Shown here in pieces: positions 19,264 through 28,891 of a stretch of DNA of 64,000 bases. The translations under genes were made by a program, and so were the position numbers. Every line of letters begins with the position of its first letter. Positions within the stretch are counted from its first letter, which is position 1. The stretch spans positions 1-64,000 of the forward strand of contig JAAYUD010000008.1 of the NCBI GenBank assembly GCA_012517855.1. The letters are read 5' to 3'. The notes under the pieces were generated by a model. That model did no database searches, was not told the DNA's origin, and worked only from the letters and a program-made list of their open reading frames with translations. Source of the DNA: Bacteroidales bacterium. Its GTDB lineage: Bacteria > Bacteroidota > Bacteroidia > Bacteroidales > Bacteroidaceae.

Positions 19264-20502
19264 CTATACCTTCTGTTTGAGCATCTTTTTCGACAAATAG
19301 CGTACCGGATACCATACAGAAAGAAAACCAACTATAATTACAGTAAAGAATATCACCACAATATCCATGGCATGGACACTAACAGGATATGCCTTAACTA
19401 TAAAGTTATCTCCCCCGTTACCCAATTGAATAAGACCGTATTTCTGCTGCAAATAGCATAACAACAATCCCAACAGGATGCCAAAGACAGCTCCAATAAC
19501 AGATATAAGACGCCCTTCAAAGAGGAAAATACGAGAGATCACTTTGTCGTTGGCTCCCAAACTACGTAGCGTAGCAACATCGTCTTTCTTATCCAAAATA
19601 AGCATAGAAAGCGAACCTATCACATTGAAGCAAGCTATCATCAAAATAAAAGTAAGAAAAAGATACGAAATAAATTTCTCTATTTTCATAATCTGAAAAA
19701 CATCTTCTTGCTGCTCATAACGGTTTTTCACGCTATATTTCGGACCCACCAGTTTTTCTATCTTTGCTTTGACAGATTCGACATCAGAATTGGGCATCAG
19801 CTTGAGCTCTATCGCCGAAACCTCGTTATTATAATTCAGTAGATGGCGCGCAAATGCCAAAGAAGTAATAATATATTGACTATCGTACTTACGCTGTTTG
19901 ACAGCAAACACAACTCCTGGCGAATACAAATATTCCATATTAAACGAACTGGATGGATTGACCAAATCGACAGGAGCATCTCGCTTGGGAACATAGACTT
20001 GCAACGGATCTAAAAATTGCACACCGCAGCCCAGTGTAGAGACAAGCTCCACTCCCATTATTCCATAATCGGCGATAGTGTCGTGCAGCATGAACAGTCC
20101 ATTGCCAATAAGTATGCTATCAATAGATGTGAGTTTTTCAAAATTTTCTTGTACCCCTTTAATCACAGCCATCGTCTGGCGATCTTTATATTGCACCATC
20201 GCATTTTCTTCTAGCGTGAGCGTACAGACTTTCACATCGGCCATTTTTTTGAGCTCTTTATAATGAGCATCTGTCGGGTTAAAAACTTTGCCTTCGTTTA
20301 CCGTAATTTTCAGTTCAGGATCGAAAGCAGTAAAAAAGGTCGCCACCATATCGCGAAAGCCATTAAAGACAGAAAGCGTGCATACAAGCGCCATTGTTGC
20401 CAAGGCTACGCCACACACCGAAACACCCGAAATAATATTGATGGCATTGTGTTTCTTTTTTGAGAACAGATAACGTTTAGCTATGTAAAACGGAAAATTC
20501 AT
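19264..20502 (-). CDS. ABC transporter permease, LolC/LolE-like (FtsX fold)
   Basis: The 412-residue protein has one N-terminal membrane segment (after YIAKRYLFSKKKHNAINIISG), a large periplasmic domain of about 230 residues, and three C-terminal membrane segments with the FtsX core (MLILDKKDDVATLRSLGAND). This is the layout of LolC/E permeases, which extract lipoproteins from the inner membrane for transfer to the outer membrane. Its start overlaps the end of rbfA by 4 nt, so it is translated as part of an operon. No ATPase gene is adjacent, so transport partners are inferred only. Confidence 0.88.
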   Translation of the reverse strand: MNFPFYIAKRYLFSKKKHNAINIISGVSVCGVALATMALVCTLSVFNGFRDMVATFFTAFDPELKITVNEGKVFNPTDAHYKELKKMADVKVCTLTLEENAMVQYKDRQTMAVIKGVQENFEKLTSIDSILIGNGLFMLHDTIADYGIMGVELVSTLGCGVQFLDPLQVYVPKRDAPVDLVNPSSSFNMEYLYSPGVVFAVKQRKYDSQYIITSLAFARHLLNYNNEVSAIELKLMPNSDVESVKAKIEKLVGPKYSVKNRYEQQEDVFQIMKIEKFISYLFLTFILMIACFNVIGSLSMLILDKKDDVATLRSLGANDKVISRIFLFEGRLISVIGAVFGILLGLLLCYLQQKYGLIQLGNGGDNFIVKAYPVSVHAMDIVVIFFTVIIVGFLSVWYPVRYLSKKMLKQKV

Positions 20503-20831
20503 TTCAACAAAGAATCTATATTTTCAATATAATCCAAAGAATCATCAAGGAAGAACTTAAGTTCGGGAATGATACGTAATTGGTAACGTACCTTGGTACC
20601 CAACTCAAAACGAATAGACTTGATATTGGAATTGATATTATTAACCAACTCTTCTGCCTTTTCGGAAGGGAAAACGCTCAAATACACTCGAGCGTAACTA
20701 ATATCAGGGCTCACTCTTACAGCACTAACAGAGATCAATACGCCGTGCATCTTATTTGTTTGTTGACGAAAGATTTCACTTAGCTCTTTCTGCAACAAAC
20801 GCGCTATTTTGTTTTGTCTTGTAATTTCCAT
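20499..20831 (-). CDS. rbfA: Ribosome-binding factor A
   Basis: The 110-residue product is a small KH-like protein that aids maturation of the 30S subunit and 16S rRNA 5' end. It begins TRQNKIARLLQKELSEIFRQ and includes VSAVRVSPDISYARVYLSVF, both close to the family consensus. It lies between an O-methyltransferase gene (8 nt upstream) and the LolC/E-like permease (4-nt overlap), a grouping I recall as usual in Bacteroides genomes. Confidence 0.93.
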   Translation of the reverse strand: MEITRQNKIARLLQKELSEIFRQQTNKMHGVLISVSAVRVSPDISYARVYLSVFPSEKAEELVNNINSNIKSIRFELGTKVRYQLRIIPELKFFLDDSLDYIENIDSLLK

Positions 20832-20839
20832 AATCTATT

Positions 20840-21478
20840 TTATAATTTACGAATCACTGTCAAACCGTCTCGCATAGGAAGAATCACTTTTTCGATACGA
20901 GAATCAGTTGCTATATAATCATTAAAACGCTTAATGCCCCACGATTGTTTATCACTTTGAGGAGGCGAAATCAGCACATGTCCATCCCAAAGCGTATTGT
21001 CGGCAAAAATATACCCACCTCGATCAAGTTTTTTCATAACCATATCAAAGTATTCGATATAATATCGTTTATCGCCATCTATAAAAGCCATATCAAACGT
21101 AATATCCATCTTTGGAACCAGAATCAACGCATCGCCAATAACGAAATCTATTTTTGCAGCGTAGGACGAACCTTCTATCCAAGGACGAGTAAAATCTTCC
21201 TGTTCATCGTTTATTTCAAAAGTATACAAATGTCCTTCTTCTCCTAATCCCTCGGCCATACACAATGCCGAATAACCACTATATGTTCCTATTTCCAAAA
21301 TATTGTGAGGACGTATCATCTCGACAAACATCTTTAGCATTCGTCCTTGCAAATGCCCCGATGCCATTCGGGGGCGCAATAGATTGACACAAGTATCACG
21401 GTATAATTTTTTGAGATATTCGCTTTCCGTATCAATATGAGCCAATATATAATCTTCTATATCATCCGTTTCTTTCAT
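20840..21478 (-). CDS. SAM-dependent O-methyltransferase (catechol type)
   Basis: The 212-residue protein has the class I SAM-binding motif NILEIGTYSGYSALCMAEGL. IDFVIGDAL and MAFIDGDKRYYIEYFDMV hold the metal-binding acidic residues, and FADNTLWDGHV follows. These match the COMT/CCoAOMT-like family, which methylates hydroxyl groups in a divalent-metal-dependent reaction. It is the first gene of the rbfA-permease unit. The substrate is unknown. Confidence 0.9.
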   Translation of the reverse strand: MKETDDIEDYILAHIDTESEYLKKLYRDTCVNLLRPRMASGHLQGRMLKMFVEMIRPHNILEIGTYSGYSALCMAEGLGEEGHLYTFEINDEQEDFTRPWIEGSSYAAKIDFVIGDALILVPKMDITFDMAFIDGDKRYYIEYFDMVMKKLDRGGYIFADNTLWDGHVLISPPQSDKQSWGIKRFNDYIATDSRIEKVILPMRDGLTVIRKL

Positions 21479-21509
21479 CGCACTTTATGACCGCCTTAAA
21501 ATGACAAAA

Positions 21510-21932
21510 CTATTTTTCTCCCAACAACGCCCGAATAGCAAGATCGTAAGATTGCAACCCAAATCCCGCGATGACTCCCTTGCAAGCAGGAGCTATCATC
21601 GAAGTATGCCGAAAATCCTCGCGCGCATGAACATTAGATATATGCACTTCGACTACAGGAGCAGGAATAGAACGAATAGCATCGAGCAAAGCGATGGACG
21701 TATGTGTATAAGCCCCGGCATTCAACACGATACCATCTACCGAGAAGCCGCACTGCTGAATACAGTCGATAAGAAAACCTTCGACATTAGACTGAAAATA
21801 TTCAATCTCAACATCTGCATATTTACGGCGCAACGCTTCCAAACAACTATCAAACGTTTCATCGCCATAAATAGCGGGCTCTCGCTTGCCCAACAAATTA
21901 ATATTGGGACCATTTATAATCTGTATCTTCAT
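21510..21932 (-). CDS. aroQ: 3-dehydroquinate dehydratase, type II
   Basis: The 140-residue enzyme dehydrates 3-dehydroquinate to 3-dehydroshikimate in the shikimate pathway. It has IINGPNINLLGKREPAIYG with the catalytic Arg/Tyr region, the VLNAGAYTHTSIALLDAI segment and VEVHISNVHAREDFRHTS with the active-site His. Length is normal for type II (about 140-150). It is divergent from xerD; the ATG lies inside the xerD promoter region, with only 72 nt between start codons. Confidence 0.95.
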   Translation of the reverse strand: MKIQIINGPNINLLGKREPAIYGDETFDSCLEALRRKYADVEIEYFQSNVEGFLIDCIQQCGFSVDGIVLNAGAYTHTSIALLDAIRSIPAPVVEVHISNVHAREDFRHTSMIAPACKGVIAGFGLQSYDLAIRALLGEK

Positions 21933-21962
21933 TGCAAATTTCTCCCGAATTTCGTACTTTTG
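21932..21962 (+). promoter_or_regulatory. Promoter of xerD
   Basis: TTGC at 21932-21935, a 19-nt spacer, and TACTTTTG at 21955-21962. The element overlaps the aroQ start codon on the other strand. Confidence 0.6.
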
Positions 21963-22004
21963 TTTGTCAATAGACAGTTAATCGTGCAAAATTAAGAAAA
22001 AGAA

Positions 22005-22958
22005 ATGATATCTGGCAACAAAAGTATTGATAATAACAGTTCTACCTCCAAAAGAATCGTTACGAGATATAAGCAATATCTCACATTAGAGAAAGCGTTA
22101 TCCCCCAATACTGTAGACGCCTATTTGCAAGATCTGAGCAAATTGATGGATTACCTGAAGATAGAGCAAGTAAATATACTGGATACCACACTCGACCATC
22201 TAGAACAATTTGTTTCGGGACTACACGACGTAGGTATTCACCCTCGTTCTCAGGCCCGTATCATATCGGGCATCCATTCTTTTTTCCGTTTCCTTTTCAT
22301 AGAAGACATGATAGAATCGGACCCAAGCGAAACATTAGAAAGCCCACGTATCGGATTGCATCTACCAGAAGTACTCACCATAGAGGAAATAGACCGTATT
22401 ATAGCAGCAGTAGATCTAAGCAAAATCGAAGGACAACGAAACCGAGCTATCCTAGAGACATTATATAGTTGCGGGCTCCGTGTTTCAGAGCTATGCAATC
22501 TAAAACTATCTAATTTGTATTTCGACGAAGAATTTATCAGGGTAGAGGGGAAGGGACAAAAAGAGCGCCTAGTACCCATTTCGCAACGTGCCATAAAAGA
22601 GATCAACTATTATATGCTGGACAGAGAAAGAATAAACATAAAAAAAGGCAATGAAGACTATGTTTTTGTAAGCGCCCGATTAAAAAAGAGACTTTCTCGA
22701 ATCATGATATTCCATTTAATAAAAGGATACGCACAAGTAGCGGGTATCACCAAAACAATCAGTCCACATACTTTCAGGCATTCATTTGCCACTCACCTAC
22801 TGGAAGGCGGTGCCAACCTGCGTGCCATACAGTGTATGCTCGGACATGAGAGTATTGCAACAACCGAAATATACACTCATATCGATCGTTCCATGCTGAA
22901 AGACGAAATATTGCATCACCACCCTCGAAATATTGAATTTGAAAAGCATAAATTGTAG
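22005..22958 (+). CDS. xerD: Tyrosine recombinase XerD
   Basis: The 317-residue protein resolves chromosome dimers with XerC at dif. The N-terminal SAM-like domain (YKQYLTLEKALSPNTVDAYL) is complete. The catalytic set is present: Arg in CGLRVSELCNL, Lys in GKGQKERLVPI, HTFRHSFATHLL, GHESIATTEIYTH and the nucleophile Tyr. It is longer by about 15 residues at the N-terminus than E. coli XerD. It is a chromosomal housekeeping gene and not part of the island 3 kb downstream. Confidence 0.9.
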   Translation: MISGNKSIDNNSSTSKRIVTRYKQYLTLEKALSPNTVDAYLQDLSKLMDYLKIEQVNILDTTLDHLEQFVSGLHDVGIHPRSQARIISGIHSFFRFLFIEDMIESDPSETLESPRIGLHLPEVLTIEEIDRIIAAVDLSKIEGQRNRAILETLYSCGLRVSELCNLKLSNLYFDEEFIRVEGKGQKERLVPISQRAIKEINYYMLDRERINIKKGNEDYVFVSARLKKRLSRIMIFHLIKGYAQVAGITKTISPHTFRHSFATHLLEGGANLRAIQCMLGHESIATTEIYTHIDRSMLKDEILHHHPRNIEFEKHKL

Positions 22959-23099
22959 TGATTTAGCATTTATTGAGGAATTATAATAATTGTAAAACAA
23001 CAAGTGCAATATAAATGCACTACCTTTGTAACGATACATTATGAGAGAGGTATCAATGAAAAAACGGACCAATCTTTAAACGTAAAATTTAATAACCAA

Positions 23100-24791
23100 A
23101 TGACAAAGAAGTTTTACATGCCATTAGTGGCTCTTGCTGTTCTAGCACTCTGCTCATGTAGCAGCAAGATGGGTGCATTATCACCCGACTATTTTACTTG
23201 TACTCCACAAGTTCTTGAAGCTGTCGGTGGACAAGTACCGGTAACTATTAACGGAAAATTCCCTGCAAAGTATTTCAAGAAAAACGCTACAGTAGAGGTA
23301 ACTCCCGTACTGAAGTGGAATGGCGGTGAAGCGAAATCGTCACCTGCTTATTTCCAAGGTGAGAAAGTAGAAGGTAACAATCAGGCCATTTCTTATAAAA
23401 TGGGTGGCAATTACACGATGAAGGCTAATTTCGGATATGTTCCCGATATGGCTAAATCTGAATTGTATCTTTCTTTCAACGCCAAATCAAAAAACAAACA
23501 GATTGCTATTCCGGATGTAAAAGTTGCCGACGGTGTTATTTCAACATCAGAGCTTGTTAACAACACCTTGTCTTCATCTAATCTTGCATTAGGAAAAGAC
23601 AAATTTGAACGTATCACCAACGATACTTTGAATGATCAAATTATGTTCCTCATCCAACAGGCTAACATTCGGGCTAATCAGATGAAAGCTGCAAAGAACT
23701 TCAATAAGACTGTTGCCGCTTACAGCAAAGATGCCAACAAGAAAGTTGCTAATGTAGAGGTTTCTTCTTACGCTTCTCCTGATGGTGGTGTTAAGTTAAA
23801 CACCAATTTATCAAAGAAACGTGAGGCAAACACAACCAACCTCATCAGCAAACAACTTAAGAAAAGCAAATTGGCTACTGATGTAGATTCTAAATACACA
23901 GCTCAAGATTGGGAAGGTTTCAAAGAACTTGTATCAAAATCGAATATCCAAGACAAAGATTTAATTCTTCGCGTACTTTCTATGTATCAGGATCCAGCTC
24001 AAAGAGAAAGCGAAATCCGCAACATCTCCACCGTATTCGAGAAATTAGCTAAAGAGGTTCTTCCTAAATTGAGACGTTCACGTCTATCATTAAACTACCA
24101 AAACATTGGTAAATCTGACGAAGAAATCAACAGTCTAGCTAATGACGATCCTTCTAAACTAAACGTTGAAGAATTGCTTTATGCTGCTACTTTGACAAAA
24201 GACAACGCCAAGAAAGAACAAATTTATACAACAGCCACCAAACAATATCCTAATGATTACAGAGCATATAACAACCTCGGTAATTTAGCATATGAAGCAG
24301 GTGATGTAGATAAAGCTGAATCTTATTTCAAACAAGCAGCTAGTTTGAATGAAGCTCCTGAAGTAGACAACAACATGGGTTTAGTTGCATTAATAAAAGG
24401 TAATAAGACAGAAGCTGAAAACTATTTGAGCAAAGCTACTGCTGCTCCAGAATCAAATGAAGCACTTGGTAACCTTTATATAGCACAAGGTCAATACGAC
24501 AAAGCAGTCAATGCGTTTGGCGATACAAAAACCAACAGTGCTGCATTAGCTCAAATATTGGCTAAAGATTACAACAAAGCAAAAACAACATTGTCTAGCG
24601 TTGAGAGACCAGACGCCTATACAGATTATTTGATGGCTGTATTGGGAGCTCGCACAGACAACGAATCAATGGTAACAGAAAGCCTAAAGAGCGCTATCTC
24701 TAAGAACTCTTCTTTGGCTAAAAAAGCAGCCAACGATCTCGAATTTGCTAAATACTTCTCAAACTCTACTTTTACTAGTATTGTAAAATAA
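23100..24791 (+). CDS. TPR-repeat lipoprotein
   Basis: From ATG 23100 (563 residues) the product has a lipoprotein signal, MTKKFYMPLVALAVLALCSC. Residues of about 25-200 form a beta-rich region, and about 200-330 resemble an OmpA-like segment (VANVEVSSYASPDGGVKLN). The C-terminal third has tetratricopeptide repeats (AYNNLGNLAYEAGDVDKAES, then NNMGLVALIKGNKTEAENYL). It probably acts as an envelope scaffold. A TACCTTTG box at 23021-23028 is a likely -7 element; the longer frame from 23004 would start inside the promoter and is rejected. A strong terminator follows. Confidence 0.85.
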   Translation: MTKKFYMPLVALAVLALCSCSSKMGALSPDYFTCTPQVLEAVGGQVPVTINGKFPAKYFKKNATVEVTPVLKWNGGEAKSSPAYFQGEKVEGNNQAISYKMGGNYTMKANFGYVPDMAKSELYLSFNAKSKNKQIAIPDVKVADGVISTSELVNNTLSSSNLALGKDKFERITNDTLNDQIMFLIQQANIRANQMKAAKNFNKTVAAYSKDANKKVANVEVSSYASPDGGVKLNTNLSKKREANTTNLISKQLKKSKLATDVDSKYTAQDWEGFKELVSKSNIQDKDLILRVLSMYQDPAQRESEIRNISTVFEKLAKEVLPKLRRSRLSLNYQNIGKSDEEINSLANDDPSKLNVEELLYAATLTKDNAKKEQIYTTATKQYPNDYRAYNNLGNLAYEAGDVDKAESYFKQAASLNEAPEVDNNMGLVALIKGNKTEAENYLSKATAAPESNEALGNLYIAQGQYDKAVNAFGDTKTNSAALAQILAKDYNKAKTTLSSVERPDAYTDYLMAVLGARTDNESMVTESLKSAISKNSSLAKKAANDLEFAKYFSNSTFTSIVK

Positions 24792-24823
24792 GTATATTTC
24801 AGATTAAGAACTTATATTATTAG

Positions 24824-24855
24824 TGCCCGTCAACAATTTGACGGGCATTTTCTTT
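24824..24855 (+). terminator. Intrinsic terminator after TPR lipoprotein
   Basis: A 10-bp perfect stem (tgcccgtcaa and its complement, loop caat) followed by tttctttttt. Confidence 0.92.
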
Positions 24856-24904
24856 TTTATTACCAATTAAATCCCTACTTTCGCATAGTCAATTTTAGAA
24901 CGAT

Positions 24905-25957
24905 ATGAGAAATAAATTTACCACATTAATATTAATTACACTATGCCTAGTATCATGTGGCAAAAAGAAAGGAATGGTACACCTCAGCGGTGATCTTAAA
25001 GGCGCTTCAACAAGTGAACTCTACTTATACGGGCAAGACGGCTCTTTCGACTATATTGATACTATTTCGGTAAGAAATGGGCACTTCGATTGTAAAATCC
25101 ATGTAGACACTCTATCAGCAGCATATCTATGTATTAACAATGGCGAATATCCTATTTTCTTCGAAAAAGGTGACCATATCCGAATCAAAGGTGATGCCAT
25201 GAAACTTTCGACTTTGACTGTAACAGGGAATGAAAACAATGAAGATTTCACTGATTTCAAGAAGGAATTACAAAAGAAAGGGCTCCTTGAACAATTAAAC
25301 TTCACAGGAGGAGACATGTCTGCCAACTTGATTCGTCCGGAAGCAGAAATATTTATTACCAAACACAGTTCATCACTAGTCAGCTTATATCTACTCGACA
25401 AATACTTTATTCACCAGCCTAGTCCCGATTACGCTCACATCAAAGGAATCATAAGGAACTTAAGCGCAGCTTTAAGAGAAACGCCGAGAGTTATTGAACT
25501 GAGCGACTTCATCACTCGCTGGGAAAAATCAAAGATGGGAACAGTAGCTCCTGGATTTACTATGCCAGACGGAAAAGGAGCTATGGTAAACCGCTCCTCG
25601 GAAGGATTGAAAAACAAATACATACTACTCACTTTTTGGGCATCTTGGGCAACCAATAGAGCACAATCGGCTGTCGAAATAAGACAGCTCTATAGAGCTT
25701 TCCACAACAACCCCAAATTTGCAATGGTTGGCATTTCGCTCGATACAGACAAATACGAATGGAACAGAGCCATCAAGCAAGATTCATTACAAGGCACTCA
25801 GCTTTGCGATCTCAATGGGTTCAACTCACCTATCATCAGCCAATATGCAATAACGGGAACTCCGGCATATATATTAATAGCACCGGACGGCGTTATCCTT
25901 GCACGAGATATGCATGTTGATGCCCTTAAAAGACAAATTGCCGCTTCATTGAAATGA
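24905..25957 (+). CDS. TlpA-like thioredoxin-fold lipoprotein lacking CxxC
   Basis: The 350-residue product has a lipoprotein signal ending LVSCGK. An N-terminal DUF4369-like beta domain runs over residues of about 25-120 (HLSGDLKGASTSELYLYG). The C-terminal thioredoxin/AhpC-TSA-like domain starts at about 215 (GTVAPGFTMPDGKGAM). The segment that normally reads FWASWCxxCR is FWASWATNRAQS, so both redox cysteines are missing; the cis-Pro loop (AITGTPAYILI) is kept. It is therefore unlikely to be a disulfide oxidoreductase and may bind or chaperone. It stands alone before comM. Confidence 0.85.
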   Translation: MRNKFTTLILITLCLVSCGKKKGMVHLSGDLKGASTSELYLYGQDGSFDYIDTISVRNGHFDCKIHVDTLSAAYLCINNGEYPIFFEKGDHIRIKGDAMKLSTLTVTGNENNEDFTDFKKELQKKGLLEQLNFTGGDMSANLIRPEAEIFITKHSSSLVSLYLLDKYFIHQPSPDYAHIKGIIRNLSAALRETPRVIELSDFITRWEKSKMGTVAPGFTMPDGKGAMVNRSSEGLKNKYILLTFWASWATNRAQSAVEIRQLYRAFHNNPKFAMVGISLDTDKYEWNRAIKQDSLQGTQLCDLNGFNSPIISQYAITGTPAYILIAPDGVILARDMHVDALKRQIAASLK

Positions 25958-26026
25958 AGCATACTCATTGCTCTAAAATTAACTAACAGAACACCTACAA
26001 ATATAAACTTTAATCTTATTATCTCT

Positions 26027-26956
26027 ATGCTTACCAAAGTTTTTGGAGCCGCTGTTGAAGGCATCGACGCCATTGTTATTACCATTGAAGTCAATTCCTC
26101 ACGTGGCTGTTGTTTTTATTTAGTCGGTTTACCCGACTCCGCGGTAAAAGAAAGTCATCAACGTATTATATGCGCCCTACAACAGTCAGGGTACAAACTA
26201 CCCGTAATGAACACCATTGTTAATATGGCCCCTGCTTATATAAAAAAAGAAGGTTCGGCCTACGATTTACCAATAGCGATAGGGCTGTTAGCAGCCAACG
26301 AATTAATCGTATCAGACAAGTTAGATCGTTATATGATGATGGGAGAACTCAGTTTGGACGGTTCAATATTACCTATCAAAGGGGCACTTCCTATCGCCAT
26401 AAAAGCCCATCAAGAACATTTCGACGGTCTCATTGTACCCAAACAAAATGCTCGCGAAGCAGGAGTAGTCAATAAGTTAAAAACATACGGTGTTTCTAAT
26501 ATAAAAGAAGTAATAGACTTCTTTATAGGCAAACGCGAATTAGAACCGACTTACGTCAACACTCGAGAAGAATTTGAAGCAGAACAAAACTCTTTCGATT
26601 TCGATTTTTCGGACGTTAAAGGACAAGAGAACGTCAAACGTGCACTCGAAGTCGCAGCTGCCGGAGGACATAATCTAATCATGATCGGCGCACCTGGAAG
26701 TGGAAAGTCAATGATGGCAAAGCGTCTTCCCTCTATCCTACCCCCACTATCGCTTCGTGAAAGTTTGGAAACCACAAAAATTCACTCCGTAGCAGGGACA
26801 CTTGACAAGAATACTTCTCTCATCACCACCCGTCCATTCCGTGACCCTCATCACACCATCTCACAAGTTGCAATGGTTGGTGGAGGAGTTTATCCACAGC
26901 CTGGCGAAATAAGTCTATCCCACAATGGTGTACTCTTCTTAGACGAATTTATATAA
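26027..26956 (+). pseudogene. comM: comM (yifB) 5' part, cut by island insertion
   Basis: This frame encodes the N-terminal 306 residues of a ComM/YifB Mg-chelatase-like AAA+ protein plus three codons read from the island. The N-terminal Lon-like domain (GAAVEGIDAIVITIEVNSSR; LPDSAVKESHQRI) and the Walker A motif GAPGSGKS at 221-228 are intact. The frame ends in the Walker B motif (VLFLDEF), where the island begins. The rest is at 43629-44250. ComM is known in other bacteria as a branch-migration helicase that aids natural transformation. The split product lacks the rest of the AAA+ core and should be inactive unless the island excises. Confidence 0.95.
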
Positions 26957-26961
26957 AAAAC
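26935..26961. other. attL, left island junction
   Basis: comM sequence runs to ttagac; the shared GA is at 26945-26946; island DNA (atttatataaaaaac) follows. Together with attR this rebuilds an uninterrupted comM. Confidence 0.85.
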
Positions 26962-27010
26962 ATTTAGCCATTATGATTAACAATAACCAATATTTCCCAG
27001 CAGAACACAA

Positions 27011-27044
27011 AAAAGGGCCGCACCACTTGGTACGGCCTACTTTT
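27011..27044 (-). terminator. Terminator after the 102-residue island gene
   Basis: On the minus strand ggccgtacc and ggtgcggcc pair around aagt and are followed by a run of T. It also insulates the left island end. Confidence 0.85.
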
Positions 27045-27071
27045 AATGAGAAGATTAATTCTTAACGTTGA

Positions 27072-27380
27072 CTATTGAGCAGTATTATATTTAGCCAGAA
27101 TCTCTCCACGTACTTCATCACTCATTCCATCAAGAATAGAAATAGCCACCTCTTTCTCCTCTAGTTGCTTCTTTCCCTTTTGTTCCGTTAAGATTAGAGT
27201 CCAATTTTGAGTCCAACTATTCAGTTTCTCAAGCATTTCCTCCGCTTTCGCAATAGTTTTCTCTGTATCCATTGCACTTACATTAAACCAAGTTCCCAAT
27301 AACTCTACCATGGCGTTTCTTTTTACATCCTTGAAGCTATCTTTCAAATTTATAGCCTCTTCTTTTGTAATAATTCTCAT
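27072..27380 (-). CDS. Hypothetical helical island protein
   Basis: The 102-residue product is highly charged and probably all-helical (KTIAKAEEMLEKLNSWTQNW; EEKEVAISILDGMSDEVRGE), with no signal peptide or membrane segment. I do not recognise the family. It is the leftmost island gene and has its own TACCTTTG -7 box on the minus strand at 27427-27434 and a terminator after it, so it appears to be an independent unit. Confidence 0.75.
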   Translation of the reverse strand: MRIITKEEAINLKDSFKDVKRNAMVELLGTWFNVSAMDTEKTIAKAEEMLEKLNSWTQNWTLILTEQKGKKQLEEKEVAISILDGMSDEVRGEILAKYNTAQ

Positions 27381-27529
27381 ACTTTTTACGCTTAACCTCT
27401 ACAGCATTAGGTTTTAAATTATGCAGCAAAGGTATAGAGATTATTATAGAGAATCATTACAACATATGAAGTTTACCTTTAGGGTAGTAAAAGCAATATT
27501 ATTTACCCTAAAAGTATAATAAGGATGCT

Positions 27530-28531
27530 CTACATATAGTACTTATTGAAATTATTGAGAGACTTATTTTTATAACTTTTAATTTGATCGGCTAAATATT
27601 TACCTGCATCAAAAGGACTAACGATCCATTTAATGCCATTAATTTCGTTGAGTCTATAGCCTTTTCCGTTTTCATTTGTTTTTAATGGGCGTTCAGGTTT
27701 TTCAGTTCGAATATAGTTTGCATTATCAGACAATCCACTCCAATAAACCAAATAGGCAATAAATTTCATTTTGCTCAACCCAGAGTTTACTTCCACTCCA
27801 TATTTTCCCCATACAGAAGAGAGCATTTTTGTAAACGAAGCTATCCGCATAGTATTGGGCTCACTTGAATATTGAGTTCCAAGTTTTCCAAAATCAAATC
27901 TCCAAGGCATATCTCTTTCAATGCCTTCTTCCAAGGTTGATGCAACAAAAAATAATGTTTCAGCAGAAGAGATGACAATATTCCGCTTATTTTTGATTTT
28001 AAGCGTTAATGCAGCAGAAGAATCTACCATACTAAATCCTTTGCGAGGATCAAAATCTATCATATTCTTTATCCCCTCAATAATCTTTTCTACTTCTTCT
28101 CTTTGGGTCAAATCAAACTTTAATATATCATTACAACTCGTATATGTATAATCTAGCACGAACAACAAAAGCAACCAAAAAGCCTTTTTATCAAGTTCCC
28201 AATTCTTTAATGTTGATTGAATCTTTTCATCTTGTAAATATCTTCTATAAGTACAATCTTTAGGAATAGAATCATCTATCAACCCCTCTGTATATCTTTT
28301 TTCGAAGCTAATTGGTGCATATGAATTATTATAGCTACCAGTTTCATCGCAACTTCGGCAGTATATTTCTGCTACAATCCATATATATTTATAACGAGGA
28401 TCATCAAAAACATCCATTTTCATTTCATTCTTTAAATATTGCAGTATAGAGCACCTTTCATGATTGGATATTAATAAACATTTGTCGCAAAAGTAATCTT
28501 TATCCAAGAGAATAGCAAATAAAGGTATCAA
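27530..28531 (-). CDS. Hypothetical island protein with Cys pairs
   Basis: The frame gives 333 residues from a TTG at 28531, or 297 from ATG 28423. The longer form keeps an N-terminal CDKC and a following HERC that could bind zinc together with YCRSC further on, so I keep it with reserve. The rest is mixed alpha/beta with no motif I know. No signal peptide is convincing. A hairpin (tttagggta and complement, about 27479-27515) lies past its stop. It follows the zinc-ribbon gene by 37 nt in the same direction. Confidence 0.6.
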   Translation of the reverse strand: MIPLFAILLDKDYFCDKCLLISNHERCSILQYLKNEMKMDVFDDPRYKYIWIVAEIYCRSCDETGSYNNSYAPISFEKRYTEGLIDDSIPKDCTYRRYLQDEKIQSTLKNWELDKKAFWLLLLFVLDYTYTSCNDILKFDLTQREEVEKIIEGIKNMIDFDPRKGFSMVDSSAALTLKIKNKRNIVISSAETLFFVASTLEEGIERDMPWRFDFGKLGTQYSSEPNTMRIASFTKMLSSVWGKYGVEVNSGLSKMKFIAYLVYWSGLSDNANYIRTEKPERPLKTNENGKGYRLNEINGIKWIVSPFDAGKYLADQIKSYKNKSLNNFNKYYM

Positions 28532-28568
28532 ACAATATATATTGCTTCAAATTTCGTAGCATCTGATG

Positions 28569-28886
28569 CTATTTCCATAATGCGGCCATTACAGGATCAT
28601 AGCAATCGTCGTCTATAACTATTTCGCCACTGAATCCTCTAGCTGCTAGCTCTTCACTAAAATGAGCGGTAAAAACCCACATGGTGCCATTATCGTTAAT
28701 CAAACTTGGATAACTGAGGATATATTTCTTCCCACACTTCGGGCATACCCATGTATATAGCTCCCATTTGGCAACTTCCATTTTTAATTTCGGTTTACCA
28801 GTAGTATTTACAGAATGAAATTTCATTTCACAGCCAATTTCTCCACAATTGGGACAAACCACTTCACAATGAGAAAATTGTGTCAT
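28569..28886 (-). CDS. Zinc-ribbon protein, possibly CpXC family
   Basis: The 105-residue product has two cysteine pairs, VCPNCGEIGC near residue 10 and VCPKCGKKY near residue 48, which would form one zinc ribbon. The spacing and CPxC pattern resemble the CpXC domain, whose function is unknown. It starts 5 nt after the stop of the lipoprotein gene and is likely co-transcribed with it. Partner and role are unknown. Confidence 0.65.
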   Translation of the reverse strand: MTQFSHCEVVCPNCGEIGCEMKFHSVNTTGKPKLKMEVAKWELYTWVCPKCGKKYILSYPSLINDNGTMWVFTAHFSEELAARGFSGEIVIDDDCYDPVMAALWK

Positions 28887-28891
28887 AGCAC

